In this document: positions 12,771 through 20,178 of the stretch, one piece after another
How the letters are laid out: every line of letters begins with the position of its first letter
Numbering within the stretch: the stretch's first letter is position 1
DNA from: a virus
IMG/VR virus record: IMGVR_UViG_3300025769_000432
Coordinates: 1 to 33,846 of that record
Length of the DNA stretch: 33,846 bases
Direction: 5' to 3' (one strand)
Position numbers and translations under genes: made by a program
Notes under the pieces: generated by a model
The model's database searches: none
The model's input: only the letters and a program-made list of their open reading frames with translations
Told to the model about the DNA's origin: nothing

Positions 12771-12801
12771 GTCGCTAAAACATTTTTCAAACATTTATAT
12801 C

Positions 12802-13263
12802 ATGAAACATTTTATTGCTATCATTTTGATGGGGGGATTTTCTATCCTCAGTTATTCTCAAAACCTTCGGGTTGAAAAAGTAGATGAGTTCACAGGGAAC
12901 GTCATCAAGGTTACTGAAAGTGTCAAAGCTGGTACTCGTGGTAACAACAAGCTGTACATCTCTGTTCGCAGGGTAAATGATTCCTATGCACTGGAGCTTT
13001 GGAGTACATCAGATCAGGGATGTGGTGGTGCAGCTGGCAACTACGCAATTCTGCTGTCTTCAGATGGGGAAAACATTAAGTACAGTTCAGACATTCTAGA
13101 CGTTGATTGCAGTGACACTGCTTCTTCTTTGTATGTCATCAACATTGAAGAGCTGAAGAACTTCGATGTATCTAAGATTAGGTTTGCTCAGTCAGATACG
13201 TACGATGACTTTTCGTACGAGTGCGAGTACACATTTCAAGAACTAATCAAAGCTGTGGAATAA
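12802..13263 (+). CDS. Secreted hypothetical protein, 153 residues
   Basis: Started at the ATG at 12802, giving the signal peptide MKHFIAIILMGGFSILSYSQ; an in-frame TTG at 12769 lies inside the terminator and is rejected. The mature protein is beta-rich (KLYISVRRVNDSYALELWST, YAILLSSDGENI) with four cysteines and no membrane segment. It belongs to no family I recognise, but its style (signal ending SQ, small beta domain) is typical of Bacteroidota periplasmic proteins. It lies between two tRNA genes, after a G-free leader (12775-12801), which suggests an accessory cargo gene acting in the envelope. Confidence 0.65.
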   Translation: MKHFIAIILMGGFSILSYSQNLRVEKVDEFTGNVIKVTESVKAGTRGNNKLYISVRRVNDSYALELWSTSDQGCGGAAGNYAILLSSDGENIKYSSDILDVDCSDTASSLYVINIEELKNFDVSKIRFAQSDTYDDFSYECEYTFQELIKAVE

Positions 13264-13274
13264 TCACAGCTCCA

Positions 13275-13347
13275 GCGCCCTTAGCTCAGTGGTTAGAGCA
13301 GATGACTCATAATCATCCGGTCGCAGGTTCAAGTCCTGCAGGGCGCA
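13275..13347 (+). tRNA. tRNA with anticodon CAU (Met elongator or Ile2)
   Basis: A 73-nt cloverleaf. The acceptor GCGCCCT/AGGGCGC is perfect, the D-stem is GCTC/GAGC, and the anticodon stem GATGA/TCATC carries loop CTCATAA (CAT at 13308-13310). The T-arm is GCAGG-TTCAAGT-CCTGC, the discriminator is A13347, and no CCA is encoded. It is not an initiator: position 1-72 pairs and the anticodon stem lacks three G-C pairs. The loop context resembles tRNA-Ile2, whose C34 is modified to lysidine to read AUA, but elongator Met cannot be excluded. Confidence 0.9.
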
Positions 13348-13363
13348 CAAATAGATTCACAAC

Positions 13364-13828
13364 ATGGACAAACTCCTTAACCCTTATCTCTACCCAGGGC
13401 TAGCTCCTCAAGCAAGAAAACAGATAATGTACAAGACGTGCTTCGACAAGGGGGAACTCCTCATCATTGCAAAAGCAGTCTGTAAGGAAAGCGATATAGA
13501 GCTTGACGAGCTAACGAGTAGCAAAAGGGATGCGAATCTGGCTGATGCCAGAAAGATATTCTATCACCTGAGTGGTAGAAAGCTATACAAGTTTACGCGC
13601 AAGAGGCTCGGTGCGTACACGGGTAGGGATCAATCGACAGTTACTTGCGCAATGCAGCGGTGTGAGGACCTGTTGGATATAGATCCCAAGTTTAGAGCCC
13701 TATACAAGGACTGTTGGGAAACAGCCACAATACAACTAAACTCCTTTGGATACGAGTTTCGACAGAGTATCCTTAACCAAGAACAAAATGAACAAAGAAA
13801 CAGAAAGCTATCTTCTTTCGCGTATTGA
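13364..13828 (+). CDS. Stand-alone DnaA domain IV (DNA-binding) protein
   Basis: 154 residues. Residues about 33-105 match the DnaA C-terminal domain: IIAKAVCKESDIELDELTSSKRD, ADARKIFYHL, and the DnaA signature as GRDQSTVTCAMQR (about 88-100), which is the recognition helix-turn-helix for DnaA boxes. There is no AAA+ domain, so it could bind an origin or promoter but not unwind DNA by itself. It starts the replication operon right after the CAU tRNA and overlaps the next small gene by 41 bp. It may mark the phage origin, recruit the helicase loader, or compete with host DnaA. The domain call is firm; the role is inferred. Confidence 0.8.
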   Translation: MDKLLNPYLYPGLAPQARKQIMYKTCFDKGELLIIAKAVCKESDIELDELTSSKRDANLADARKIFYHLSGRKLYKFTRKRLGAYTGRDQSTVTCAMQRCEDLLDIDPKFRALYKDCWETATIQLNSFGYEFRQSILNQEQNEQRNRKLSSFAY

Positions 13829-13964
13829 CAACGTGGAGAAGCAAGTCAAGACACAGAGACGTCAGCTAGTAAATTTGATTGTTAAATATAATGAGTTAAG
13901 CTATGAGCAAAACATGGGAAACAGACATCGAGAGCGACGTGGGAACGTTACGACTAAAGATTGA
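13788..13964 (+). CDS. Small coiled-coil phage protein, 58 residues
   Basis: Started at the ATG at 13788, inside the end of the DnaA-like gene. The N-terminal 40 residues are a likely coiled coil (ESYLLSRIDNVEKQVKTQRRQL). The last 20 are basic and overlap the next gene by 62 bp, so only the first part is under independent selection. No family is recognised. The pattern resembles small phage proteins placed before replication helicases. Confidence 0.45.
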   Translation: MNKETESYLLSRIDNVEKQVKTQRRQLVNLIVKYNELSYEQNMGNRHRERRGNVTTKD

Positions 13965-14142
13965 GTATTTTATAGACTACGGTCAGAAGGGCGATTATGA
14001 CTCCCCTAGCATTGAACCAGGTGTAGAGATTGAAGAGATGGAGCTGTCTATCAAGAAGCTCGATCCTGATGTAGTACAACACTTGCGTGAAGAAATACTA
14101 GAAGAGGTAGTATACTATGACCCAGAAGACGATAGAGATTAA
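13903..14142 (+). CDS. Small acidic hypothetical protein, 79 residues
   Basis: MSKTWETDIESDVGTLRLKIEYFIDYG..., strongly acidic, with strands at each end of a helical middle and the closing helix QHLREEILEEVVYY. No family or motif is recognised. It overlaps the helicase gene by 26 bp and should be co-translated with it. The acidity and small size would suit a DNA mimic or a helicase partner, but there is no direct evidence for either. Confidence 0.55.
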   Translation: MSKTWETDIESDVGTLRLKIEYFIDYGQKGDYDSPSIEPGVEIEEMELSIKKLDPDVVQHLREEILEEVVYYDPEDDRD

Positions 14143-15283
14143 ATCAAAAGAGCAGAGCAATGCCCTCAACGCATGGCATAAGGAAGGATATCGCGGTAGC
14201 ATTATTGCTGGTACTGGTTTTGGGAAAAGCCGGTGCGGTGTTCTGGGTGTTGCTCACTCTATCAAAGATGGTGGTAGAGCTCTTGTTCTTGTACCTACTA
14301 CGCAGCTTCAGGATCAATTCGAACTGGAGTTCAAGAAGTGGGGCAAGACACACTTGCTCTCAAGAGTAGACATACTCTGCTATCAGTCTGCACACAAGCT
14401 AGAAGGTGAACACTACGAGATCGTAGTATGCGATGAGGTTCACCTCGGCTTATCCCCGGTCTATCGTAGGTTCTTTGAGAACAATACATACGATAGGCTG
14501 CTGTGCATGACAGCAACACTACCGGAAGACATGGAGTACAGAGCACTGCTGCACAAACTGGCTCCCATTGTATACCTCATTACCCTGGATGAGTGTGTAT
14601 CTATGGGGCTTGTAGCACCTTACGATGTGTACTGTATTCCTGTCGATCTTACCCCAGTAGAGCGCGCAGCCTACAAGAAAGCAAACAACCTATTCGTACA
14701 ATGCAAGTACAGACTGGGTGGGTTTGATGCTTTCAATATGGCCAGCGCAATCTTGAAGGGTGCTCCGGGGGACAAAGGAGCTGCAGCTCAATTCTTCAAT
14801 GCCATAAGACAGCGTAAAGCAGTCGTGCAACATGCTTCAAACAAGATATCAGCATCAAAGCTATTGGCACAACATCATGCAGGTGAGAAGATTCTAACGT
14901 TCTCAGGGACGAATGAATTCACAAACATGATGGGTGAAGAACTGGGTGGTTTGGTGTATCACTCTGGTAAGACCACAAAGGTCAGGAGAGATATACTGGA
15001 TGAGTTCAAAGAGTCCGATGATGCAATCCTATGCAGTACCAAGGCCTTGAACCAAGGCATGGACGTACCTGACGTAGGTGTTGGGATTATTGCAGGGCTT
15101 GAAAGCAAGTCCCTGCCTATGATCCAAAGAGTTGGGAGATTGATTCGCTTCAAGAAAGGGAAACGCGGGAACATATACATACTGTATGTGCGTGATTCTC
15201 AGGAAGAGAAGTGGATGCAACAAGCAACTAGTAGTTTGAATAATGTTTATGTAGGGGTAACCCTCAACCAAATCCTTAATTAA
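14117..15283 (+). CDS. SF2 DNA/RNA helicase
   Basis: 388 residues with two RecA-like domains. Motif I is GTGFGKS (32-38), motif II DEVH (106-109), motif III TAT (132-134) and motif VI QRVGRLIR (337-344). A preceding STKALNQGMDVPDV is motifs IV-V. It is compact and lacks extra nuclease or zinc domains, like phage SF2 helicases of the UvsW type used in recombination-dependent replication and fork remodelling. It lies between small acidic and Myb-like genes in the replication operon. It is not the replicative helicase; that is the DnaB-like gene at 16083. Confidence 0.88.
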   Translation: MTQKTIEIKSKEQSNALNAWHKEGYRGSIIAGTGFGKSRCGVLGVAHSIKDGGRALVLVPTTQLQDQFELEFKKWGKTHLLSRVDILCYQSAHKLEGEHYEIVVCDEVHLGLSPVYRRFFENNTYDRLLCMTATLPEDMEYRALLHKLAPIVYLITLDECVSMGLVAPYDVYCIPVDLTPVERAAYKKANNLFVQCKYRLGGFDAFNMASAILKGAPGDKGAAAQFFNAIRQRKAVVQHASNKISASKLLAQHHAGEKILTFSGTNEFTNMMGEELGGLVYHSGKTTKVRRDILDEFKESDDAILCSTKALNQGMDVPDVGVGIIAGLESKSLPMIQRVGRLIRFKKGKRGNIYILYVRDSQEEKWMQQATSSLNNVYVGVTLNQILN

Positions 15284-15284
15284 T

Positions 15285-15569
15285 ATGTGTGCAAACACCC
15301 GATACTCAGTAGAGGACGATCAGCTCATCGTAAAGATGGTGGAGTCCGCAAAGAACAAATGCCTTGGCTTTGAGAAAGCAGCCAAAAAACTTGGTAGAAG
15401 TGATACTGCAGTCATGCAGCGTTACTACAACCAATTGCTCCCTGCAAAGAAGAGAGCTGCTAGGAAAGTGCTCAAGCAAAAGGCCCCAAGAACAACTGAC
15501 AAGATAACTGGTGCTGAGAAGGCCGTAATCTCTGTCAACGGTGTAGAAATTACCGTACTGTTTAAATAA
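15285..15569 (+). CDS. Myb/SANT-like DNA-binding protein
   Basis: 94 residues. Residues about 5-50 form a three-helix Myb/SANT-type module: RYSVEDDQLIVKMVESAK, GFEKAAKKLGRSDTAVMQRYYNQL, with aromatic anchors. It is followed by a basic linker (KKRAARKVLKQKA) and a C-terminal strand pair (AVISVNGVEITVLFK). It should bind DNA. In phages such proteins act as regulators or replication accessories. The ATG lies 1 base after the helicase stop. Confidence 0.65.
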   Translation: MCANTRYSVEDDQLIVKMVESAKNKCLGFEKAAKKLGRSDTAVMQRYYNQLLPAKKRAARKVLKQKAPRTTDKITGAEKAVISVNGVEITVLFK

Positions 15570-15574
15570 TTGTA

Positions 15575-16129
15575 ATGCTCGTAGAAGTCAACACAGAAGT
15601 TCTAAAGAAGTTTGGAATAAGTGCTGATGATTTCTTATATTTGTACCTCTTGCATGCCAATGCTAGCCATGTTGGTAAAGAGTTAGACCTCAAACCAAAC
15701 CTAGAGGACCTGCAAACCAAGGGCCTAATTAAGCTGGGGGACAAGCCTTCAGAACACGTAGTCCGATACGAGTTCTTGACAATAGTTGAGGACGACTTCG
15801 GTAGAATGTGGTCTGAACTTGTCTCCCACTTTCCTCTAAAGGTTATGGCAAAGGATGGTCTGCGCATGCTTAGAGCAAGAGACGCAAACGCAAAGACAAA
15901 CCAGAAGTCAAAGAGAGCTTACGAAAAGTACGTGGGTAAGGACAAGACAAAGCATGACCACGTCATGAAGTGTCTCAAGAACGAACTCATGCATCGTAAG
16001 CACACTAACTCTCTGGGTTGGATGCAGCAGCTCCAAACGTGGGTTAACAACCACACATGGGAGAAGTATGATACAATAGACAATGACAAATCAACAGCCT
16101 CCCAATCAAGAATCACACGCAAGCTATGA
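15575..16129 (+). CDS. Probable winged-helix helicase-loader-like protein
   Basis: 184 residues. The N-terminus looks like a winged helix (ISADDFLYLYLLHAN, LDLKPNLEDLQTKGLIKLG). The C-terminal half is basic and helical (RAYEKYVGKDKTKHDHVMKCL, MQQLQTWVNNHTWEKY), which suits partner or ssDNA binding. No catalytic motif is present. It overlaps the DnaB-like helicase by 47 bp. In many phages a small winged-helix protein directly before dnaB loads the helicase onto DNA, so that role is inferred from position and fold; a replication initiator is the alternative. Confidence 0.55.
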   Translation: MLVEVNTEVLKKFGISADDFLYLYLLHANASHVGKELDLKPNLEDLQTKGLIKLGDKPSEHVVRYEFLTIVEDDFGRMWSELVSHFPLKVMAKDGLRMLRARDANAKTNQKSKRAYEKYVGKDKTKHDHVMKCLKNELMHRKHTNSLGWMQQLQTWVNNHTWEKYDTIDNDKSTASQSRITRKL

Positions 16130-17054
16130 CCTAACAGGCATCAAGGAACTCAAGCATATCTCTCAAGACGTCAACAAATCCATTGCTGAGGTCAAGACTG
16201 CTATGTACGGGAACCGTAGAGTCTACCCCACCAAGTGGCCAAGACTCAACAGAAACCTGATGGGGGGCTTGCAGCCCGGTAAGATGTATGTAATCGCAGG
16301 TCGTCCTGGTGTGGGTAAGTCCGCTTTCTCTAACCAGTTGATCTTCGACATACTAGATACTAACGCACACAAGAACGTAGTTGTTCTGTACTGGAGCTTT
16401 GAGATGCCGGGGTATCAGCAGATACTTCGTGCAGGTTCAAAGGACACCAAGATGCAGACATTCGAGCTCTTGTCTGTGGAGAATAAACTCTCTGACGAGA
16501 AGTTTAAAGCCTACGAGGGTATGGTACAGAAGTACAAGGACTACCCAATCTTTTTCTGTTCTATTCCACAGGACATGGAGAAGGTCAAGAAGATCAATGA
16601 GGATGTGTTTATCAGGTACCCTGGTACGACAGTCATCAATCTGATTGACCACTCTCGTCTTGTGAAGGGAAATGCTGACACAGAACTGCAGAGACTCAAT
16701 GTATTGTCTAAGGCATGCATGTGGATGCAGGCTAGGATGACATGCATTACGATACTGCTATCACAGCTCAACCGTAACATTGAACAGGAGTTCCGTGCCA
16801 AACAACAATACCAGCCCCTCTTGACAGACCTATTCGGTGGTGACTCTATTGGTCAGGATGCACACGTAGTGATGATGCTACAGCGTCCCAATGACCTGTA
16901 TGGTATTACGGATAGCTATTGCGGTGAAGACCCTGTTGGTCTCATGGCAGTACACATCGAGAAGAACCGTGATGGTTTGCTTGGTATGATACCTTTCGAA
17001 ACAGACCTATCAACCTTTACGATCAATGAACGCAGTCAAAGTAGTGGTGGTTGA
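16083..17054 (+). CDS. Replicative DNA helicase, DnaB-type RecA domain
   Basis: 323 residues: one RecA-like ATPase domain and no DnaB N-terminal primase-binding domain. Walker A is GRPGVGKS (73-80), the catalytic glutamate is E107 (SFEM), and Walker B ends at D189 (VINLIDH). The sensor is LLSQLNR, and DLFGGDSIGQDAHVVMMLQR matches the conserved DnaB hairpin and arginine-finger region. It should unwind the fork 5'-3' as a hexamer. The missing N-terminal domain means it must contact the separate primase (19153) differently. It is coupled by overlaps to the probable loader before it and the small gene after it. Confidence 0.88.
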   Translation: MTNQQPPNQESHASYDLTGIKELKHISQDVNKSIAEVKTAMYGNRRVYPTKWPRLNRNLMGGLQPGKMYVIAGRPGVGKSAFSNQLIFDILDTNAHKNVVVLYWSFEMPGYQQILRAGSKDTKMQTFELLSVENKLSDEKFKAYEGMVQKYKDYPIFFCSIPQDMEKVKKINEDVFIRYPGTTVINLIDHSRLVKGNADTELQRLNVLSKACMWMQARMTCITILLSQLNRNIEQEFRAKQQYQPLLTDLFGGDSIGQDAHVVMMLQRPNDLYGITDSYCGEDPVGLMAVHIEKNRDGLLGMIPFETDLSTFTINERSQSSGG

Positions 17055-17262
17055 TGACAAGGATAAGAAGGGTAATCCCATCAAACGCAGATATATTCTG
17101 CAGACGAATGGGGACTGTGCAGTATTCAGAGAGCATCTTCTGGGGGGATACAGGCCTATACCTCTACCTGAGGGCTGTGAAGTACGGTACAAGAAGCCGA
17201 AGGATGGTCGCATCCCAATACCTTATCTAAAGTGTAGTAAGAATTTCAAAAAATATGAGTGA
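17026..17262 (+). CDS. Hypothetical small protein, 78 residues
   Basis: A basic beta-rich protein (VKVVVVDDKDKKGN, KRRYILQTNGDCAVFREHLL, CEVRYKKPKDG). It overlaps the helicase by 29 bp and the Sak4-like gene by 8 bp. No family is recognised. Position between helicase and recombination ATPase suggests replication or recombination support. Confidence 0.5.
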   Translation: MNAVKVVVVDDKDKKGNPIKRRYILQTNGDCAVFREHLLGGYRPIPLPEGCEVRYKKPKDGRIPIPYLKCSKNFKKYE

Positions 17263-17962
17263 ACTAGTACTTCCTAAGAAGGTGGTTAAAGCAGCACGCA
17301 AATCACCTAAGAACATGATTATCTATGGTCCACCGAAGATCGGTAAGACCACAGCTCTCTCCAAGCTTGAGAACTGTCTCATCATTGACCTAGAGGATGG
17401 GTCAGATATGGTGGACGCACTCAAGATCAAAGTCAACTCCCTCGCTGAGTTGGCTGAGGTTGGGAAAGCTATTATTAGCGAGGGGAAACCTTACAAGTAC
17501 ATTGCCATCGACACCATCACACAACTGGAAGTGTGGTGTGAGGAGGAGGCAAAGAAGATGTACCAGGAAACACCCATGGGTAAGAACTTCGATCCGCAGA
17601 ACAAAGGTCTGTCGGTTCTTAGCTTGCCTCAGGGTGCTGGCTATCTATGGCTTCGTAAGGCTTTCATGAAGTGGTTCCACAGACTCTCGAAGCTTGCTGA
17701 CCATGTCATCTTTGTCGGACACCTTAAGGATAAGTATCTGACCAAGAATGGTAAAGAAGTCAAGGCTAATGACCTGTCCTTGACCGGTAAGTTGCGTGAG
17801 ATTACCTGTGCTAGCACCGATGCTATCGGTCTTGTGTACAGGGGAGAAGGAGTCACAAAGATTTCGTTTGACTCTACAAACGACGACACAGCAGGCTCTC
17901 GCTGTGAGCATCTACGAGGACTTGATGCTGAACTCGAGTGGGGCAAAATTTTTATTGATTAA
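17255..17962 (+). CDS. Sak4-like RecA-fold ATPase (AAA_24), ssDNA annealing/recombination
   Basis: 235 residues. Walker A is GPPKIGKTT (25-33), followed by the conserved NCLIIDLEDGSD strand and loop. YIAIDTITQLE is the Walker B region, and HVIFVGHLKDK a sensor strand. This is the AAA_24/Sak4 pattern: short RecA-like ATPases that pair or anneal ssDNA in phage recombination with a phage SSB. The probable ssDNA-binding gene at 18300 is one gene downstream, consistent with that partnership. Confidence 0.75.
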   Translation: MSELVLPKKVVKAARKSPKNMIIYGPPKIGKTTALSKLENCLIIDLEDGSDMVDALKIKVNSLAELAEVGKAIISEGKPYKYIAIDTITQLEVWCEEEAKKMYQETPMGKNFDPQNKGLSVLSLPQGAGYLWLRKAFMKWFHRLSKLADHVIFVGHLKDKYLTKNGKEVKANDLSLTGKLREITCASTDAIGLVYRGEGVTKISFDSTNDDTAGSRCEHLRGLDAELEWGKIFID

Positions 17963-17973
17963 AAAGATTCACA

Positions 17974-18300
17974 ATGTCTATTGACGCAAGAGTAGATGTG
18001 ACACCCGATGTCACACAGGAGCAGACACCCCAAACCTTGACAATCTCGCAGCTCGTATCACACATCAAAGAAGATGGTATGAGCCGTGACGAGATCCGTA
18101 AGAAGTACGGACTCACGATTGCTGAGGCGAAGGAGATCTTCTCACATCCTAAGTTGAAGGGTATCCGTGTAAAGAAGCATAAGGTTGTACGTGTACAGCT
18201 TATTGACGACACAGCAGTAGCACCGGAGAACCAAATTACATTGATGCAGCAGATTGCATCAGATCCACATACTGATAACCAAGACGAAAACAACGACTAA
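17974..18300 (+). CDS. Hypothetical HTH-like protein, 108 residues
   Basis: Low-complexity ends around a core (about 23-80) that reads LTISQLVSHIKEDGMSRDEIRKKYGLTIAEAKEIFSHPKLKG, a helix-turn-helix pattern of the kind found in small phage proteins beside recombinases. The acidic tail ends DNQDENND. Its stop overlaps the next start as TAATG (18298-18302), so the two are tightly coupled. DNA binding is likely, but its target is unknown. Confidence 0.6.
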   Translation: MSIDARVDVTPDVTQEQTPQTLTISQLVSHIKEDGMSRDEIRKKYGLTIAEAKEIFSHPKLKGIRVKKHKVVRVQLIDDTAVAPENQITLMQQIASDPHTDNQDENND

Positions 18301-19058
18301 TGGCTATTCAATCTAATTCCTCAGACGTACAAGTCTCAGGCGGTGGGGGTATCCCCCTGTTCACTGGTATTGCACCAGTACGTGTCCTTGCAGTCAACCC
18401 TAACCTGGGTGAGCTTGCATCAATCGGTGTCAACATGAAGACTGAGCCTAGCTACAGTGTAGACATGGGTGACAAGACTGGTAAGCTTGCATTCTGGGTA
18501 CACAACGATGAGCACAACTTCAGCACTCGCTTGGAGATTCTCATCGGTAGTGAGCACAGAGCTGCATCTTCTACTGGTAAGTTCCAGATCACGAACAAGT
18601 ACGGTCAGGTGACTTGGGCTGAGAAGCCTGATTCTTCCCCTGACTGGTTCAAGAATGAGGGTGTACGTCGCATGTACCCAGGCGAGGAGATCTTGATCAA
18701 CTTCGTCAAGGCATGGGCCAACATCCCCAACGATGGTGAATGCTCATTTGATACTATCGATAACATCATGAAGGGTAACGTCGAAGAGTTGAAGTCTTTG
18801 GTTACTTCTCTCAAGGACAACAAGCTCCACGTGATGCTCGGTGTCAAGGACGGCAAGTATCAGCAAGTGTACAATCGCCACTTCGGTCGCTTGAAGCCAC
18901 GCAGAGACCAGCTCTTTGTCAAGGCTTTGAATGACGAGTACGGTACGTTCAATGCTGAGTACAACTCTGACCTGCAGTTGCAGGCATATGTACCGGAGGT
19001 TGTAACACCTAACGAAGCAGAGCCAGCAGCTGAGACAGCTGATGATCTCTGGAGCTAA
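18300..19058 (+). CDS. Probable single-stranded DNA-binding protein
   Basis: 252 residues. A beta-rich N-terminal region (FTGIAPVRVLAVNPN, LAFWVHNDEHNFSTRLEILIGS) could be an OB-type fold. A helical middle follows (NIMKGNVEELKSLVTSLKDNK), and the acidic tail ends ETADDLWS, resembling SSB protein-interaction tails. No cysteine zinc site like T4 gp32 is present. The Sak4-like ATPase is two genes upstream; Sak4 proteins are usually paired with a phage SSB. Function is inferred from tail and context, and the fold needs structure prediction. Strong, even codon use suggests an abundant protein. Confidence 0.55.
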   Translation: MAIQSNSSDVQVSGGGGIPLFTGIAPVRVLAVNPNLGELASIGVNMKTEPSYSVDMGDKTGKLAFWVHNDEHNFSTRLEILIGSEHRAASSTGKFQITNKYGQVTWAEKPDSSPDWFKNEGVRRMYPGEEILINFVKAWANIPNDGECSFDTIDNIMKGNVEELKSLVTSLKDNKLHVMLGVKDGKYQQVYNRHFGRLKPRRDQLFVKALNDEYGTFNAEYNSDLQLQAYVPEVVTPNEAEPAAETADDLWS

Positions 19059-19067
19059 GTAATTAAC

Positions 19068-19152
19068 GGGGGATCGGTAATAATTTTGAACCTAAATTTA
19101 ACACCCATGAATCAGTGTTGGTGCAAGATGCTGCTGATCCCCCAATATTACC
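19068..19152 (+). promoter_or_regulatory. Interleaved inverted repeats abutting the primase start codon
   Basis: GGGGGATC (19068-19075) pairs with GATCCCCC (19136-19143), 8 bp. The adjacent GGTAATA (19076-19082) pairs with TATTACC (19146-19152), 7 bp, whose last base touches the ATG at 19153. The order A-B-A'-B' means a pseudoknot or two mutually exclusive folds. Between them CAGTGTT (19113-19119) can pair with GATGCTG (19127-19133) around a 7-base loop, with three G-U pairs. TAATTTTG (19081-19088) also matches a -7 promoter box but has no TTG partner upstream. Confidence 0.5.
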
Positions 19153-20178
19153 ATGATACAGGCAAGAAGGAGCGAGGACATTCTAACCAAGGACGTATTG
19201 CTGTCCAAGGTATCTGAGTATCAGATATTCAAATACTTCTGTACACACTTCAACGATGTGGACAGGAAGTTCAAGAGTGATCTGCGTGAAGACAAGACAC
19301 CTACAGTTTCTATTACTGCATTCCGTGGACGGTTGTGGTACAAAGACTTTGGGTATCCTGACCACAGCTTTGATTGCTTCGCTTATGTTGGTTACAAATA
19401 CAATCTTAATTTCTATGAAACTCTTAAGTACATTGATAACTCTTTTGGTCTTGGGCTTTCTACTGGGATACGTGTTGATCGGCCTATACCAAAGGTGGAA
19501 AGCAGAAGATTCAAGGAGAAAGGAAAGGCGAACATACAAGTAAGAACCCGTCCTTGGTCTGTAGATGACGATAGATATTGGGGACAGTTCTGTATAGGTA
19601 AAAGGATTCTTCGTATATTCGACGTTCAACCTATTTCACATTACTGGATAAATGAACAACGTTTTACGTGCAATACTGTCAGCTATCGTTACCGCTTTGA
19701 CTGCGGCTATAAAATTTATCGTCCGCTTGAAAGAGATTTTAAATGGAGTTCTAACGTGGGTGTACAATGCCTACAAGGCTATCGCCAACTTCCTGAAAAT
19801 GGTGGGACTCTATTTCTCACAAGTTCCCTCAAGGATGTCATGTGTATGGCGATCCTTAAGTACCCATCCATTGCTTTACAATCAGAAATGCTTGTGCCAA
19901 GTGAAGGTACCATCAAAGAAGCGCAAGCGCGTTTCAAAGAAGTCATAGTCCTTTACGACAACGACTTTGATAACCCTCGCAACCCTGGCCAAACTATGGC
20001 TGCAAAGATTTGTAGCAAGTATGGACTTGACAACTTGGTTATTCCTTCTCATTATTGCAGTAAGGATATCTCTGATCTAATAAAGGATCATGGATTAGAA
20101 ACAGCAAAGGATGTCATCAAGGGGAAGGAGAACAGGCACTCGTACATCAAGGAAGAAAGTACGGAACGCCAAGTCTAA
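19153..20178 (+). CDS. DnaG-like primase with Toprim domain
   Basis: 341 residues. The N-terminal part (about 28-95), SDLREDKTPTVSI, RLWYKDFGYPDHSFDCFAYV and NFYETLKYI, follows the order of the DnaG zinc-binding domain, but the CHC2 cysteines are largely lost. The Toprim core is TLFLTSSLKDVM (219-230), QSE245 and VLYDNDFDN with D269 and D271 for metal. The usual glutamate of the first Toprim motif is not evident. It should lay RNA primers for the polymerase at the fork and work with the DnaB helicase. It is the first gene of the second replication block, behind a structured leader, and overlaps the endonuclease by 68 bp. Confidence 0.8.
   Translation: MIQARRSEDILTKDVLLSKVSEYQIFKYFCTHFNDVDRKFKSDLREDKTPTVSITAFRGRLWYKDFGYPDHSFDCFAYVGYKYNLNFYETLKYIDNSFGLGLSTGIRVDRPIPKVESRRFKEKGKANIQVRTRPWSVDDDRYWGQFCIGKRILRIFDVQPISHYWINEQRFTCNTVSYRYRFDCGYKIYRPLERDFKWSSNVGVQCLQGYRQLPENGGTLFLTSSLKDVMCMAILKYPSIALQSEMLVPSEGTIKEAQARFKEVIVLYDNDFDNPRNPGQTMAAKICSKYGLDNLVIPSHYCSKDISDLIKDHGLETAKDVIKGKENRHSYIKEESTERQV

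Noticed and set aside
12769-12801. TTG start giving an 11-residue extension to the secreted protein
   Set aside because: The TTG lies in the terminator T-run, and the ATG at 12802 gives a clean signal peptide.
19068-19143. 76-base element as a degenerate tRNA
   Set aside because: Length and acceptor-like stem fit, but there is no T-loop TTCRA, no 7-base anticodon loop on a 5-bp stem, and no TA at positions 8-9.
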